22,873 nucleotides of DNA. Source: an uncultured Bacteroidales bacterium. GTDB lineage: Bacteria > Bacteroidota > Bacteroidia > Bacteroidales > UBA932. Shown here one piece after another: positions 16,603-22,873 of the stretch (position 1 is the first letter of the stretch; each line of letters opens with the position of its first letter). The translations under genes were made by a program, and so were the position numbers. The notes under the pieces were generated by a model. That model had not been told where the DNA came from. It made no database searches and saw only the letters and a program-made list of their open reading frames with translations. The stretch is from the NCBI GenBank assembly GCA_905235615.1, contig CAJOMB010000004.1, forward strand, positions 1 to 22,873. The letters run 5' to 3'.

Positions 16603-17394
16603 TTAAAGCGTTTTGTTCAACTCGTCCAGTTTCTTTTCCAGCTGCTCCAGCTTGGCCAGGACTTCGTCGTTGTTGTCGCCGACCATGGCGTCCACGAAGA
16701 TGGAGTTTACCAAGGAAAGGCCCATGACGCCGCCGAAGAAGTAGAGGATGGCATAGCCGGTGCGGGTGAGCCGTGCCACCAGGTCCGGCGTTTCCCGGCC
16801 GATGACCAGCGGGAAGGTGGCCCAGTCGTCACCGGAGAAGTAGCGGAAGATGGTGAACAGGGAGATGCCGGGATCTCCGAAGAACTCCGGCGCGATTTTC
16901 CCGTACAGGGTGGTGGAGATGATGGAGACGATGAAAAGCATCACCACAAAGGCCACACAGACAATCAGAGAGGTTTTTACGGCCAGTTTGACTCCCTTGA
17001 GCAAGTTTTCGATATGGGGGATGAACTTGAACAGGCGGATAGACTTGAATACCCGCAGTGTCCGCAACGAGAGCAGGATGTGGGTGAAAAGGTCCGTGTC
17101 TGCGAAGAGATTGGCCAGCGAGGGAACGGCCAACAGCGTAATGATGAAATCAAACTTGTTCCAGCCGTCCTTCCAGTACTCTTTCCAGCCGTACGCGTTC
17201 ACTTTGGCGACAATCTCCACCAGGAACAGGATGGTGAAGAAGGAATCCACCCAGATGAAGAAGCGGGAAGAGGTGAAATAGCCGCCCACAAAAATGAAGA
17301 GCGTATTGATGAACACCACGGCAAGCATGATCCTGTCATTCGTGAAAAAGGACTGCAGGGTGTTCATTCCGGGTTTGGAGACAGATGTTTTCAT
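16603..17394 (-). CDS. Voltage-gated cation channel, single-domain (BacNav-like ion transport protein)
   Basis: A 263-residue six-helix channel subunit of the size of bacterial NaChBac/NavAb proteins, which work as tetramers in the inner membrane. S1-S3 span about residues 20-95, with acidic residues Asp50 and Glu60 and Asp82 in S3 (KFDFIITLLAVPS). S4 (109-124) has basic residues every third position: R111, R114, K117, R120, K123. The pore region 178-195 contains SGDDW (187-191) where NavAb has LESW-type residues. S6 is about 208-238. The tail 243-263 is a leucine heptad coiled coil (VLAKLEQLEKKLDELNKTL), as in BacNav. Ion choice is uncertain: two adjacent aspartates suggest divalent or mixed selectivity. 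It is transcribed toward the tRNA. A weak TAACTTCG lies upstream at 17422-17415. Confidence 0.87.
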   Translation of the reverse strand: MKTSVSKPGMNTLQSFFTNDRIMLAVVFINTLFIFVGGYFTSSRFFIWVDSFFTILFLVEIVAKVNAYGWKEYWKDGWNKFDFIITLLAVPSLANLFADTDLFTHILLSLRTLRVFKSIRLFKFIPHIENLLKGVKLAVKTSLIVCVAFVVMLFIVSIISTTLYGKIAPEFFGDPGISLFTIFRYFSGDDWATFPLVIGRETPDLVARLTRTGYAILYFFGGVMGLSLVNSIFVDAMVGDNNDEVLAKLEQLEKKLDELNKTL

Positions 17395-17439
17395 GGCATA
17401 TTTTTTGATGTTCGCGAAGTTACGAAAAAAATATGAAAA

Positions 17440-17835
17440 GTGGCCGACAGGAACTTCACATCAGATAATCTTCCCCAGTATCAGGGTAATTTTTCGGAGA
17501 ACGCCTTCTGGCGTAAACTCAAGCAGATGGGCCGGAAGGCCGGAACCAAGGTGGTCTATTATGCCCTGGTGCTATTTTATACCCTGAAAGACCCCGCCAC
17601 CCCTATGCGCTACAAGGCTGTCATTGCCGGAGCGCTGGGTTATTTCATCCTGCCGATGGACATGCTCCCGGACATCCTGCCCTTTGCCGGTTTGGCCGAT
17701 GACTGGGCCGCCCTCATTGCGGCCGTCTCCTATGTGTTCACGGCCATCACTCCGGAAATCAAGGAAAAGGCCCGCGTGAAGCTCCATGCCTGGTTCCCGA
17801 ATATTCAAAACCCGGATTTGGGAGATTTGCAATAG
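17440..17835 (+). CDS. YkvA family protein (DUF1232)
   Basis: A 131-residue protein. The DUF1232 signature PMDMLPDILPFAGLADD is at about 72-88, between two hydrophobic stretches (VIAGALGYFIL before, AALIAAVSYVF after). Proteins with this domain are probably membrane-associated, and their function is unknown. The only start in frame is the GTG at 17440, because a stop codon lies just upstream; the ATG at 17433 is in another frame. It is divergent from the channel gene across 45 bases. The next gene's -33 box lies in its last codons. Confidence 0.83.
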   Translation: MADRNFTSDNLPQYQGNFSENAFWRKLKQMGRKAGTKVVYYALVLFYTLKDPATPMRYKAVIAGALGYFILPMDMLPDILPFAGLADDWAALIAAVSYVFTAITPEIKEKARVKLHAWFPNIQNPDLGDLQ

Positions 17836-17848
17836 TTTTGTACCTTCG
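17817..17848 (+). promoter_or_regulatory. Promoter of the calycin-dikinase-EamA operon
   Basis: TTTG (17817-17820), 20 bases, then TACCTTCG (17841-17848), one base off the -7 consensus. The -33 box lies in the last codons of the YkvA-like gene. The ATG at 17874 is 25 bases past the -7 box. Confidence 0.65.
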
Positions 17849-17873
17849 CACGATTTTTAATAAAAAGAGTGCG

Positions 17874-18890
17874 ATGTTTTTTTCCGTCAAGAAGAAATTG
17901 ATGTGCAAGGCGATAGAAAAAAGGAACAGGCAAAATCCTTTTGACTATCCGTCCGCCGAGAATTATGCACTTTCGCCGGATGCGGATCCGCTTGTGAACA
18001 ACTCCTATTATTTTTCCGCTCACGACGATAAAATGTCTTTCTTTGCCCGTATAGGAAAAAGAGTCCATCAGGACGAGACCTGGTTTGCCCTGTACATAGA
18101 CGGGCGGCTATATTCCTTGAAGCCGGAACTGTTCCCCGCCGGAGCCTCTCCCGTCCGGGTAGAGAAGAAAGGGGAGCAGTGGACCGTTTCCTTCGAGGGC
18201 ATCCTGAACGAGAAGGAGCAGGTGGTTTTCCGGGCTGCATTTGTACCAAGAGAACAGCCCATTGACTTTACTACCAGCGTCCCCGCCGCCCGGATGGCTA
18301 CCGGTATGGCCAATGAAAAATGGAGCAAAGCCTTCTTTGCTCAGCTGCAGACCATCAGCGGGCAGTGCCACTATGAGCAGGAGGGTGATTTGGAAGGGAC
18401 ATTGACCCTGAATGGAAACACAATGGACTTCCGCCTGCCCTGCGTACGGGACCATTCCTTCGGCAAGCGGGACTGGAATTACATGAACAACCATCTCTGG
18501 CTGATGGCCGTCTCCATGCCGGCACAGTTCAACTATTCGCTGGTTTCTTACCCGGCCCTTACCGCCTTGGAAATGGGAAATTACAGGGAAGGGGAGAGCC
18601 TGCATTTCCTCCAAAAGGCCGATTTGGATTTCGAACAGATCAGCCGGGGAGAAGTGCCGGAGGAAATCTCTTTCCACGTGACGCTGGAAGGCGGCCGCGT
18701 CTTGCCGGTCACGGCCAAAGTATTGGCCTGCATGACCTATCATTTCCAGGATGGCCAGTACATCCTGCATGAGAACATAGCCGAGTTTGAGATAGACGGG
18801 AAAACCTGTCGCGGCATTTTGGAAATAGGCTTCAACCGGGACGGTAACAGATATTTTAATCAGAAAAATTTGAAGGGCATCAGAAGATGA
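17874..18890 (+). CDS. Calycin/AttH-like protein paired with a dikinase
   Basis: I choose ATG 17874 (MFFSVKKKLM, 338 residues); the TTG at 17838 would put the -7 box inside the gene. There is no signal peptide. The mostly beta-strand sequence carries RDHSFGKRDW at 192-201. This D-H-S-x-G-x-R-D-W type motif is known from lipocalin-like AttH/CrtC/Svf1 and related domains of unknown function (DUF7064/DUF7065 type), so a two-barrel calycin fold binding a hydrophobic ligand is plausible. The TGA stop overlaps the ATG of the next gene (ATGA at 18887-18890), so the two products are made together. The exact family assignment is from memory of the motif; no enzyme activity is claimed. Confidence 0.68.
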   Translation: MFFSVKKKLMCKAIEKRNRQNPFDYPSAENYALSPDADPLVNNSYYFSAHDDKMSFFARIGKRVHQDETWFALYIDGRLYSLKPELFPAGASPVRVEKKGEQWTVSFEGILNEKEQVVFRAAFVPREQPIDFTTSVPAARMATGMANEKWSKAFFAQLQTISGQCHYEQEGDLEGTLTLNGNTMDFRLPCVRDHSFGKRDWNYMNNHLWLMAVSMPAQFNYSLVSYPALTALEMGNYREGESLHFLQKADLDFEQISRGEVPEEISFHVTLEGGRVLPVTAKVLACMTYHFQDGQYILHENIAEFEIDGKTCRGILEIGFNRDGNRYFNQKNLKGIRR

Positions 18891-21241
18891 AGATTTATCA
18901 GTTGGGAAATCTGCCTCAGGAGATTTATGCAAATGCAGGCGGAAAGGCAAGCGGTTTGGATTTGTTGGTTAAAAATGGTTTTACAGTTCCCGGCGGTTTT
19001 GTATTAAGCGAGCTCGAAGAGCTGAATGAAGACGCTGTCTATCAGGCGTTTGATGCCTTGGGTGCAGCGCATGTCTCGGTCCGTTCATCGGCCTCCAATG
19101 AAGACGGCGCCCAGGCTTCCCATGCCGGCCAGTATGACACCTTCCTTTTCGTGGACCGCGAGCACCTGCTGGAAAGCGTAAGAAAATGCGTCGCTTCCCT
19201 GCATTCCGAGCGTGTGCAGGACTATGCCAAGCATTTTGAACTGGCAAAGGGCCGGATGAACATCGTGGTCCAACAGATGATAGACAGCGAGAAATCCGGC
19301 GTTCTCTTTACGGCCGATCCCAACAAGGGCTCCGACATACTCATAGAGGCGGTGCAGGGCCAGGGCGAGAACCTGGTTTCCGGGCGGGTGAGTGCCCGTC
19401 GCTACCAGATATCCCGGAAGTGTTACCGTCCCTGCGGGGATGATTTGTTGACGGAAGACGAGGTGCGCCGGCTCTATGAGACGGGCAAAAAGGTGAGGGA
19501 GACTTTCGGGGAAGAGAAAGACCTGGAATGGGCTATGCAGGACGGGAAGCTCTATCTCCTCCAGATGCGCCCCATCACTACGGAAATCATCGACATAGAG
19601 GAATTCGACCGGGACGACAACGTCTCCGGCCATCTCTTTACCAAGAGAAACGTGGGGGAGATGATGCCGGGCGCCGTAACGCCGCTTTCCCTGTCCACCT
19701 CCGTAAAGGCCATCGACTACGGGATGCGGTATTTCCTGACGTTTGCCGGCGTTTACAGCTCGCCCCATGAAGAAACCCCTCTTCGGCTTATCTCTTCTTT
19801 CTCCGGACATCTGTTCTTCGATATGAACCTGCTGTACAACATGTATGCGAAAGTGTCCATAGCGGATCCCCAGTCCATGAATCTCTCCATCATGGGAGAG
19901 TACCACGATTATCCGCCCATTACCGTACCTTACTCCCATTCGCTGGTCCGGGTCTTGAATTCCGTCAAGTTCCTTACCTATGTCCTGTCCGGTCATAGGG
20001 CGATGGGGAAATTTGACAAGTTGCTCCCGAAAGTACGTTTTACGGAGTCATCTTCGGCCCGGGAACTGTATAAGAGCATAGATGCCAACCTGGCCTTGCT
20101 GGACGAGAGCCTCATCTACCATTATGCCTCGTCTGCCTATTCCGGCAGTGCCTCCAGCACACTGTACAGGCTGGTAGATCCCTATTTTCCGGACAAGAAA
20201 GAGTACCAGGCCTTCCTGTCGCATCTTTTGAGCAACATCCCCGGCATCGAGAGTGCCGACATTCTCTTCCGCCTGCAGGATTTGGCGGACAGGATAAAGG
20301 CCGATGAGCCCGAGGCGGTGAATTTCCGGGCTCCGGAGCTGTTGGAATACATCCAGGCCCATCCTGAGGTCAATGACTTGTACAAGGCTTTTCTGGCCCG
20401 CCACGGACACCGTTGCATCAAGGAGGCCGAGATGCGGAACAAGCCCTGGCGTGAAGACCAGGTGGCGCTCATGAACTATTTGTCCAGCATCATCAGGGCG
20501 CCCAAGACGCTTGTAGCCCGGGAAGGGGAGCCGGACTACAGGAAGGAATTCGCCTTCGTGAAAAATCCTCTGCTGAAGGCGGCGTGCATTACTTTTGCCA
20601 AGAAATCCCGCCAGGCTGTGGTGGACCGCGAGTACACCAAAGCCCGGCTTATCGAAATCATCGACCTCTTCAAGACGCAGTATGCCCTTCTTGCCGGTCT
20701 TTTGGTGGCCGATAAGCTGCTCCCCGATGCGGACCTGATCTACTTCCTGACGCATCCGGAGATAGGCCGGCTTATAGAAGGGGAGTCCTCCCTTGTCTCC
20801 CCGGCGCAGAGGCGGCGCAAGGCCCATGCCATTCAGAGCGAGCTGAGCTTTGACGATATCTATATCGGCAAACCCCTGGCCGACAGTTTCGATATGGGCC
20901 CGGAGGAAGGAGAACTCAGGGGCGTGCCCGTCTCCAACGGGGAATGCGAGGGGATCGTCCATGTCGTCCATTCGGCCCAGGATGCCAATGAGCTGAAGAA
21001 AGGGGAGATTATGGTGGCCCGGTTCACGGACATTGGCTGGACGCCTTATTATTCCGTTGTGAACGGTCTCATTACGGAGATTGGTTCCTCCCTCTCGCAT
21101 GGGGCGGTGGTGGCCCGGGAATACGGTCTGCCCACCATCGTCAACGTGAAGGGCGCCACCAAAATCCTTAAAAATGGAGACCATATTGTCATGAATGCCA
21201 CCAAAGGCACCATCGCATGCAGCACCTCGGAGAAATCATAG
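18887..21241 (+). CDS. PEP synthase / rifampicin phosphotransferase-like dikinase
   Basis: A 784-residue protein with the order seen in rifampicin phosphotransferase. An N-terminal ATP-grasp domain covers about 1-240 (Lys20 in AGGKASGLDLL, Arg66 in VSVRSSASNEDG, end motif LYLLQMRPIT). A middle region at about 245-660 has no motif I recognise and is likely the substrate domain. The C-terminal swivelling phosphohistidine domain has catalytic His738 in SLSHGAVVAREYGLPTIVNV. Such enzymes split ATP to AMP and phosphate and pass a phosphoryl group through the histidine to a substrate. The PEP-binding barrel of true PEP synthase is absent, so the acceptor is something else. Rifampicin resistance cannot be assumed. 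It overlaps the calycin-like gene by 4 bases and the EamA gene by 25. Confidence 0.85.
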   Translation: MKIYQLGNLPQEIYANAGGKASGLDLLVKNGFTVPGGFVLSELEELNEDAVYQAFDALGAAHVSVRSSASNEDGAQASHAGQYDTFLFVDREHLLESVRKCVASLHSERVQDYAKHFELAKGRMNIVVQQMIDSEKSGVLFTADPNKGSDILIEAVQGQGENLVSGRVSARRYQISRKCYRPCGDDLLTEDEVRRLYETGKKVRETFGEEKDLEWAMQDGKLYLLQMRPITTEIIDIEEFDRDDNVSGHLFTKRNVGEMMPGAVTPLSLSTSVKAIDYGMRYFLTFAGVYSSPHEETPLRLISSFSGHLFFDMNLLYNMYAKVSIADPQSMNLSIMGEYHDYPPITVPYSHSLVRVLNSVKFLTYVLSGHRAMGKFDKLLPKVRFTESSSARELYKSIDANLALLDESLIYHYASSAYSGSASSTLYRLVDPYFPDKKEYQAFLSHLLSNIPGIESADILFRLQDLADRIKADEPEAVNFRAPELLEYIQAHPEVNDLYKAFLARHGHRCIKEAEMRNKPWREDQVALMNYLSSIIRAPKTLVAREGEPDYRKEFAFVKNPLLKAACITFAKKSRQAVVDREYTKARLIEIIDLFKTQYALLAGLLVADKLLPDADLIYFLTHPEIGRLIEGESSLVSPAQRRRKAHAIQSELSFDDIYIGKPLADSFDMGPEEGELRGVPVSNGECEGIVHVVHSAQDANELKKGEIMVARFTDIGWTPYYSVVNGLITEIGSSLSHGAVVAREYGLPTIVNVKGATKILKNGDHIVMNATKGTIACSTSEKS

Positions 21242-22161
21242 CGTTGGTGGTGGCTATGTCCTGGACGGTGACCGCCTTGTTTGCCGACAAAGCCAGCCAC
21301 CGTATGGGGACCCTGTCGGCCAATATCATCCGTCTTTTTCTGGCTGCCCTTTTCCTGGCCTTGATCTTGTGGGTGGGCGTGGGATATCCCTATCCCGTCT
21401 ATGCCGACGGGAAGGCCTGGCTGTGGCTGTCTCTGTCCGCCTTGGTGGGGTATGTGTTCGGGGACTGGTGCCTTTTCAACTGCTATCTGTCCATCGGCGC
21501 CCGCTTCGGCCAGCTGTTCATGACGCTGGCTCCGCCCATTGCCGCCATCGCCGGCTGGGCCATCCTGGGAGAGACGCTCAGCTGGTCTTCGGGCCTGGCC
21601 ATGGCCGTTACCCTGTTGGGTATCGCCATTTCCATCCTGAGCCGCGGGGAAGACCACCAGATGCACCTTGCTCTGCCGCTGCGGGGCGTCCTGTTGGGGC
21701 TGGGTGCCGGACTGGGCCAGGGCGTGGGGCTGGTGCTGAGCAAGGTGGGCATGGAGCATTATGCCGCCATTCTTCCGGCCGATGCCCCTTCGCACCTGCC
21801 TGCGCTGCTTCCCTTCGCCTCCACCATGATCCGGGCTGTCGTGGGTGCCGCCGGTTTCCTGGCGCTGATGGCCCTTCAGAAAAAGACACGTGAACTCAAG
21901 ACGGCCGTACATGACAGGAAGGGCATGGGCTATGCCCTTGTCATGACATTCTTCGGCCCGGTTCTGGGCGTTTCGCTCTCTTTGATGGCGGTGCGCTATA
22001 CATCGGCCGGCATTGCCTCTACCCTGATGGCGCTCACCCCGGTGTTTATCCTGATTCCCTACGCCTTCATCTATCACCAGCGCATCAGGGCCCGCGAACT
22101 GCTGGGCGTGGCGGTGAGTATGGCGGGCGTGGCAATGTTCTTTTTGTTTTCGGCAAAATAA
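21217..22161 (+). CDS. EamA/DMT family transporter
   Basis: A 314-residue inner-membrane protein with about ten hydrophobic helices arranged as two EamA halves (about 5-145 and 150-312). Each half ends in the typical pattern: LAPPIAAIAGWAILGETLSW in the first, LTPVFILIPYAFIYHQRIRA in the second. The drug/metabolite transporter superfamily exports amino acids, nucleotides and other small molecules; the substrate is not predictable. The ATG at 21217 lies inside the end of the dikinase gene (25-base overlap), so it belongs to the same operon and may move the dikinase product or substrate. The first half keeps the odd pair GDWCLFNCYL in the middle of a helix. Confidence 0.9.
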   Translation: MQHLGEIIALVVAMSWTVTALFADKASHRMGTLSANIIRLFLAALFLALILWVGVGYPYPVYADGKAWLWLSLSALVGYVFGDWCLFNCYLSIGARFGQLFMTLAPPIAAIAGWAILGETLSWSSGLAMAVTLLGIAISILSRGEDHQMHLALPLRGVLLGLGAGLGQGVGLVLSKVGMEHYAAILPADAPSHLPALLPFASTMIRAVVGAAGFLALMALQKKTRELKTAVHDRKGMGYALVMTFFGPVLGVSLSLMAVRYTSAGIASTLMALTPVFILIPYAFIYHQRIRARELLGVAVSMAGVAMFFLFSAK

Positions 22162-22173
22162 TGCGTATATTTG
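22143..22173 (+). promoter_or_regulatory. Promoter of the YCII-domain gene
   Basis: TTTG (22143-22146), 19 bases, then TATATTTG (22166-22173): full consensus. The -33 box is in the last codons of the EamA gene. The leader to ATG 22208 is roughly 30 bases. Confidence 0.8.
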
Positions 22174-22207
22174 TGACGTTAATTTTCAATTGTTTAAACT
22201 AATTGCC

Positions 22208-22789
22208 ATGCAGTATCACGTAGTAACTTTTACACACACCAAAATTTTTGGTTGGGCCGTCTATCTTCACGCCCATGTCAAGTATCTGAAGAAACTCCTG
22301 AAGGAAGACAAGCTCCAGATTTCCGGTCCCGGCGTGGGCACCCCCGTGCGCAGCGCCCAGTTGGTCTTCAAAGTGACCGACCGTGCCGAACTTGACCAAC
22401 TCGTCGCCGGCGACCCGTATTCCATCCACGGCCTGGTGGCCTCCTCCACCGTCAATCTGTGGGATGTCAAATTCGGCAGCATGCTCAAACCCTCTGTTCC
22501 GGACGCAGACGGCACCAAGTATTTCAGGGCAACCTATGAGTTCAAGGAGGGTACGGACACCTCCGCCGTGGAAGCCGAGCATGCAGCCTATGTGGAAAAA
22601 CTGCTGAGCGAAAAGAAACTCCGCGCCTCCGGTCCGTACGTGAACAACTCTCTTGCCGGCTTGTCCATCCTTTCCGTAGCCGATGCCGTTGCCGCTGAGG
22701 CCATTGTGAAGGCCGACCCTTATGTGGAAAAACTGGCCGCCACCTGGCAAATCATCCAATGGGATCCCAAATTCGGAGATTTCAAATAG
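22208..22789 (+). CDS. Tandem YCII-domain protein
   Basis: I start at ATG 22208 (MQYHVVTFTHTK, 193 residues) rather than an upstream TTG, because the first strand of the fold begins here. It is two YCII (YciI-like, dimeric alpha-beta barrel) domains in a row. Repeat 1 has HAHVKYLKKLLKEDKLQISG with GDPYSIHGLV, and repeat 2 has AEHAAYVEKLLSEKKLRASG with ADPYVEKLA. Each ends in WD.KFG (WDVKFG, WDPKFG). The fused pair probably replaces the usual homodimer. The His/Asp-Pro pair proposed as active in YciI is kept as H and DP in both. No substrate is known. It is a single-gene unit with its own promoter. Confidence 0.83.
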   Translation: MQYHVVTFTHTKIFGWAVYLHAHVKYLKKLLKEDKLQISGPGVGTPVRSAQLVFKVTDRAELDQLVAGDPYSIHGLVASSTVNLWDVKFGSMLKPSVPDADGTKYFRATYEFKEGTDTSAVEAEHAAYVEKLLSEKKLRASGPYVNNSLAGLSILSVADAVAAEAIVKADPYVEKLAATWQIIQWDPKFGDFK

Positions 22790-22842
22790 TCTGGCAGAAC
22801 ATATTTCTTGATAACAGAGACCAAAAAGATTCTTCACTTCGT

Positions 22843-22870
22843 TCAGAATGACAGGTTGGTGTCATTCTGA
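22843..22870. repeat. REP-like palindromic repeat, cut by the window edge
   Basis: TCAGAATGACA (22843-22853) and TGTCATTCTGA (22860-22870) form a perfect 11-bp inverted repeat around a GGTTGG spacer. It is flanked on the left by TTCTTCACTTCG, and the right flank starts GGC before the window ends. I recall near-identical strings scattered between genes in many bacterial genomes. It could also help end the YCII gene's transcript, though no T-run is seen. Confidence 0.65.
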
Positions 22871-22873
22871 GGC

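Noticed and set aside
17838..17873. TTG start adding 12 residues to the calycin-like protein
   Set aside because: The -7 box at 17841-17848 lies inside this extension.
18887..21241. Calling the dikinase a rifampicin resistance gene
   Set aside because: The ATP-grasp and His domains match that family, but the middle domain that would bind rifampicin is not recognisably conserved.
22190..22207. TTG start adding six residues to the YCII protein
   Set aside because: The ATG at 22208 begins directly at the first strand of the domain, and no ribosome site supports the TTG.

Overview
The window looks like a chromosomal segment of a Bacteroidales bacterium with fairly high GC content. Every promoter I can place has the Bacteroidetes -7 box TAnnTTTG, often with a TTTG -33 box 19-20 bases upstream. 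Shine-Dalgarno sequences are mostly absent. The gene content (LeuS with two YitT paralogues, TonB C-terminal domains, SPOR lipoprotein, membrane-tethered AraC-type regulator) fits the phylum. The genus cannot be read from the sequence; an uncultured gut-type Bacteroidales is my guess. No phage, plasmid, insertion sequence or CRISPR array is visible, and base use is even throughout.

Layout. 1-1.1 kb: an Lrp/AsnC regulator converges on a LolA-like lipoprotein chaperone whose last codons are frameshifted by a perfect 14-base tandem duplication. 1.1-3.7 kb: a Clp unfoldase is transcribed divergently from lolA, from promoters whose -33 boxes form one palindrome. A 41-residue ORF lies antisense to its 3' end, followed by a strong terminator. 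3.7-7.5 kb: gyrA and a secreted TPR protein. 7.5-8.5 kb: convergent phoH, whose 3' coding end carries the TPR gene's terminator. 8.6-15.1 kb: a tightly packed five-gene operon: SPOR lipoprotein, an apparently inactive M28 peptidase fused to a TonB C-terminal domain, leuS, and two tandem YitT proteins. 15.1-16.6 kb: a membrane-anchored AraC-type regulator, an RluA-type pseudouridine synthase, and a tRNA-Pro with an AGG anticodon. 16.6-17.8 kb: a single-repeat voltage-gated cation channel with an unusual SGDDW pore motif, and a YkvA-like protein. 17.8-22.2 kb: a three-gene overlapping operon of a calycin/AttH-like protein, a PEP-synthase/rifampicin-phosphotransferase-like dikinase and an EamA exporter. 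22.2-22.9 kb: a tandem YCII-domain protein and the start of a dispersed REP-like repeat.

Most of the segment is housekeeping: protein unfolding, DNA topology, leucine charging, RNA modification and envelope maintenance. The parts most likely to hold undescribed biology are the calycin-dikinase-exporter operon, the pseudo-M28/TonB fusion upstream of leuS, the DDW-filter channel, and the 41-residue ORF antisense to the clp 3' end. No stretch longer than about 300 bases is without a gene. All functional statements are from reading motifs; no database search was possible.
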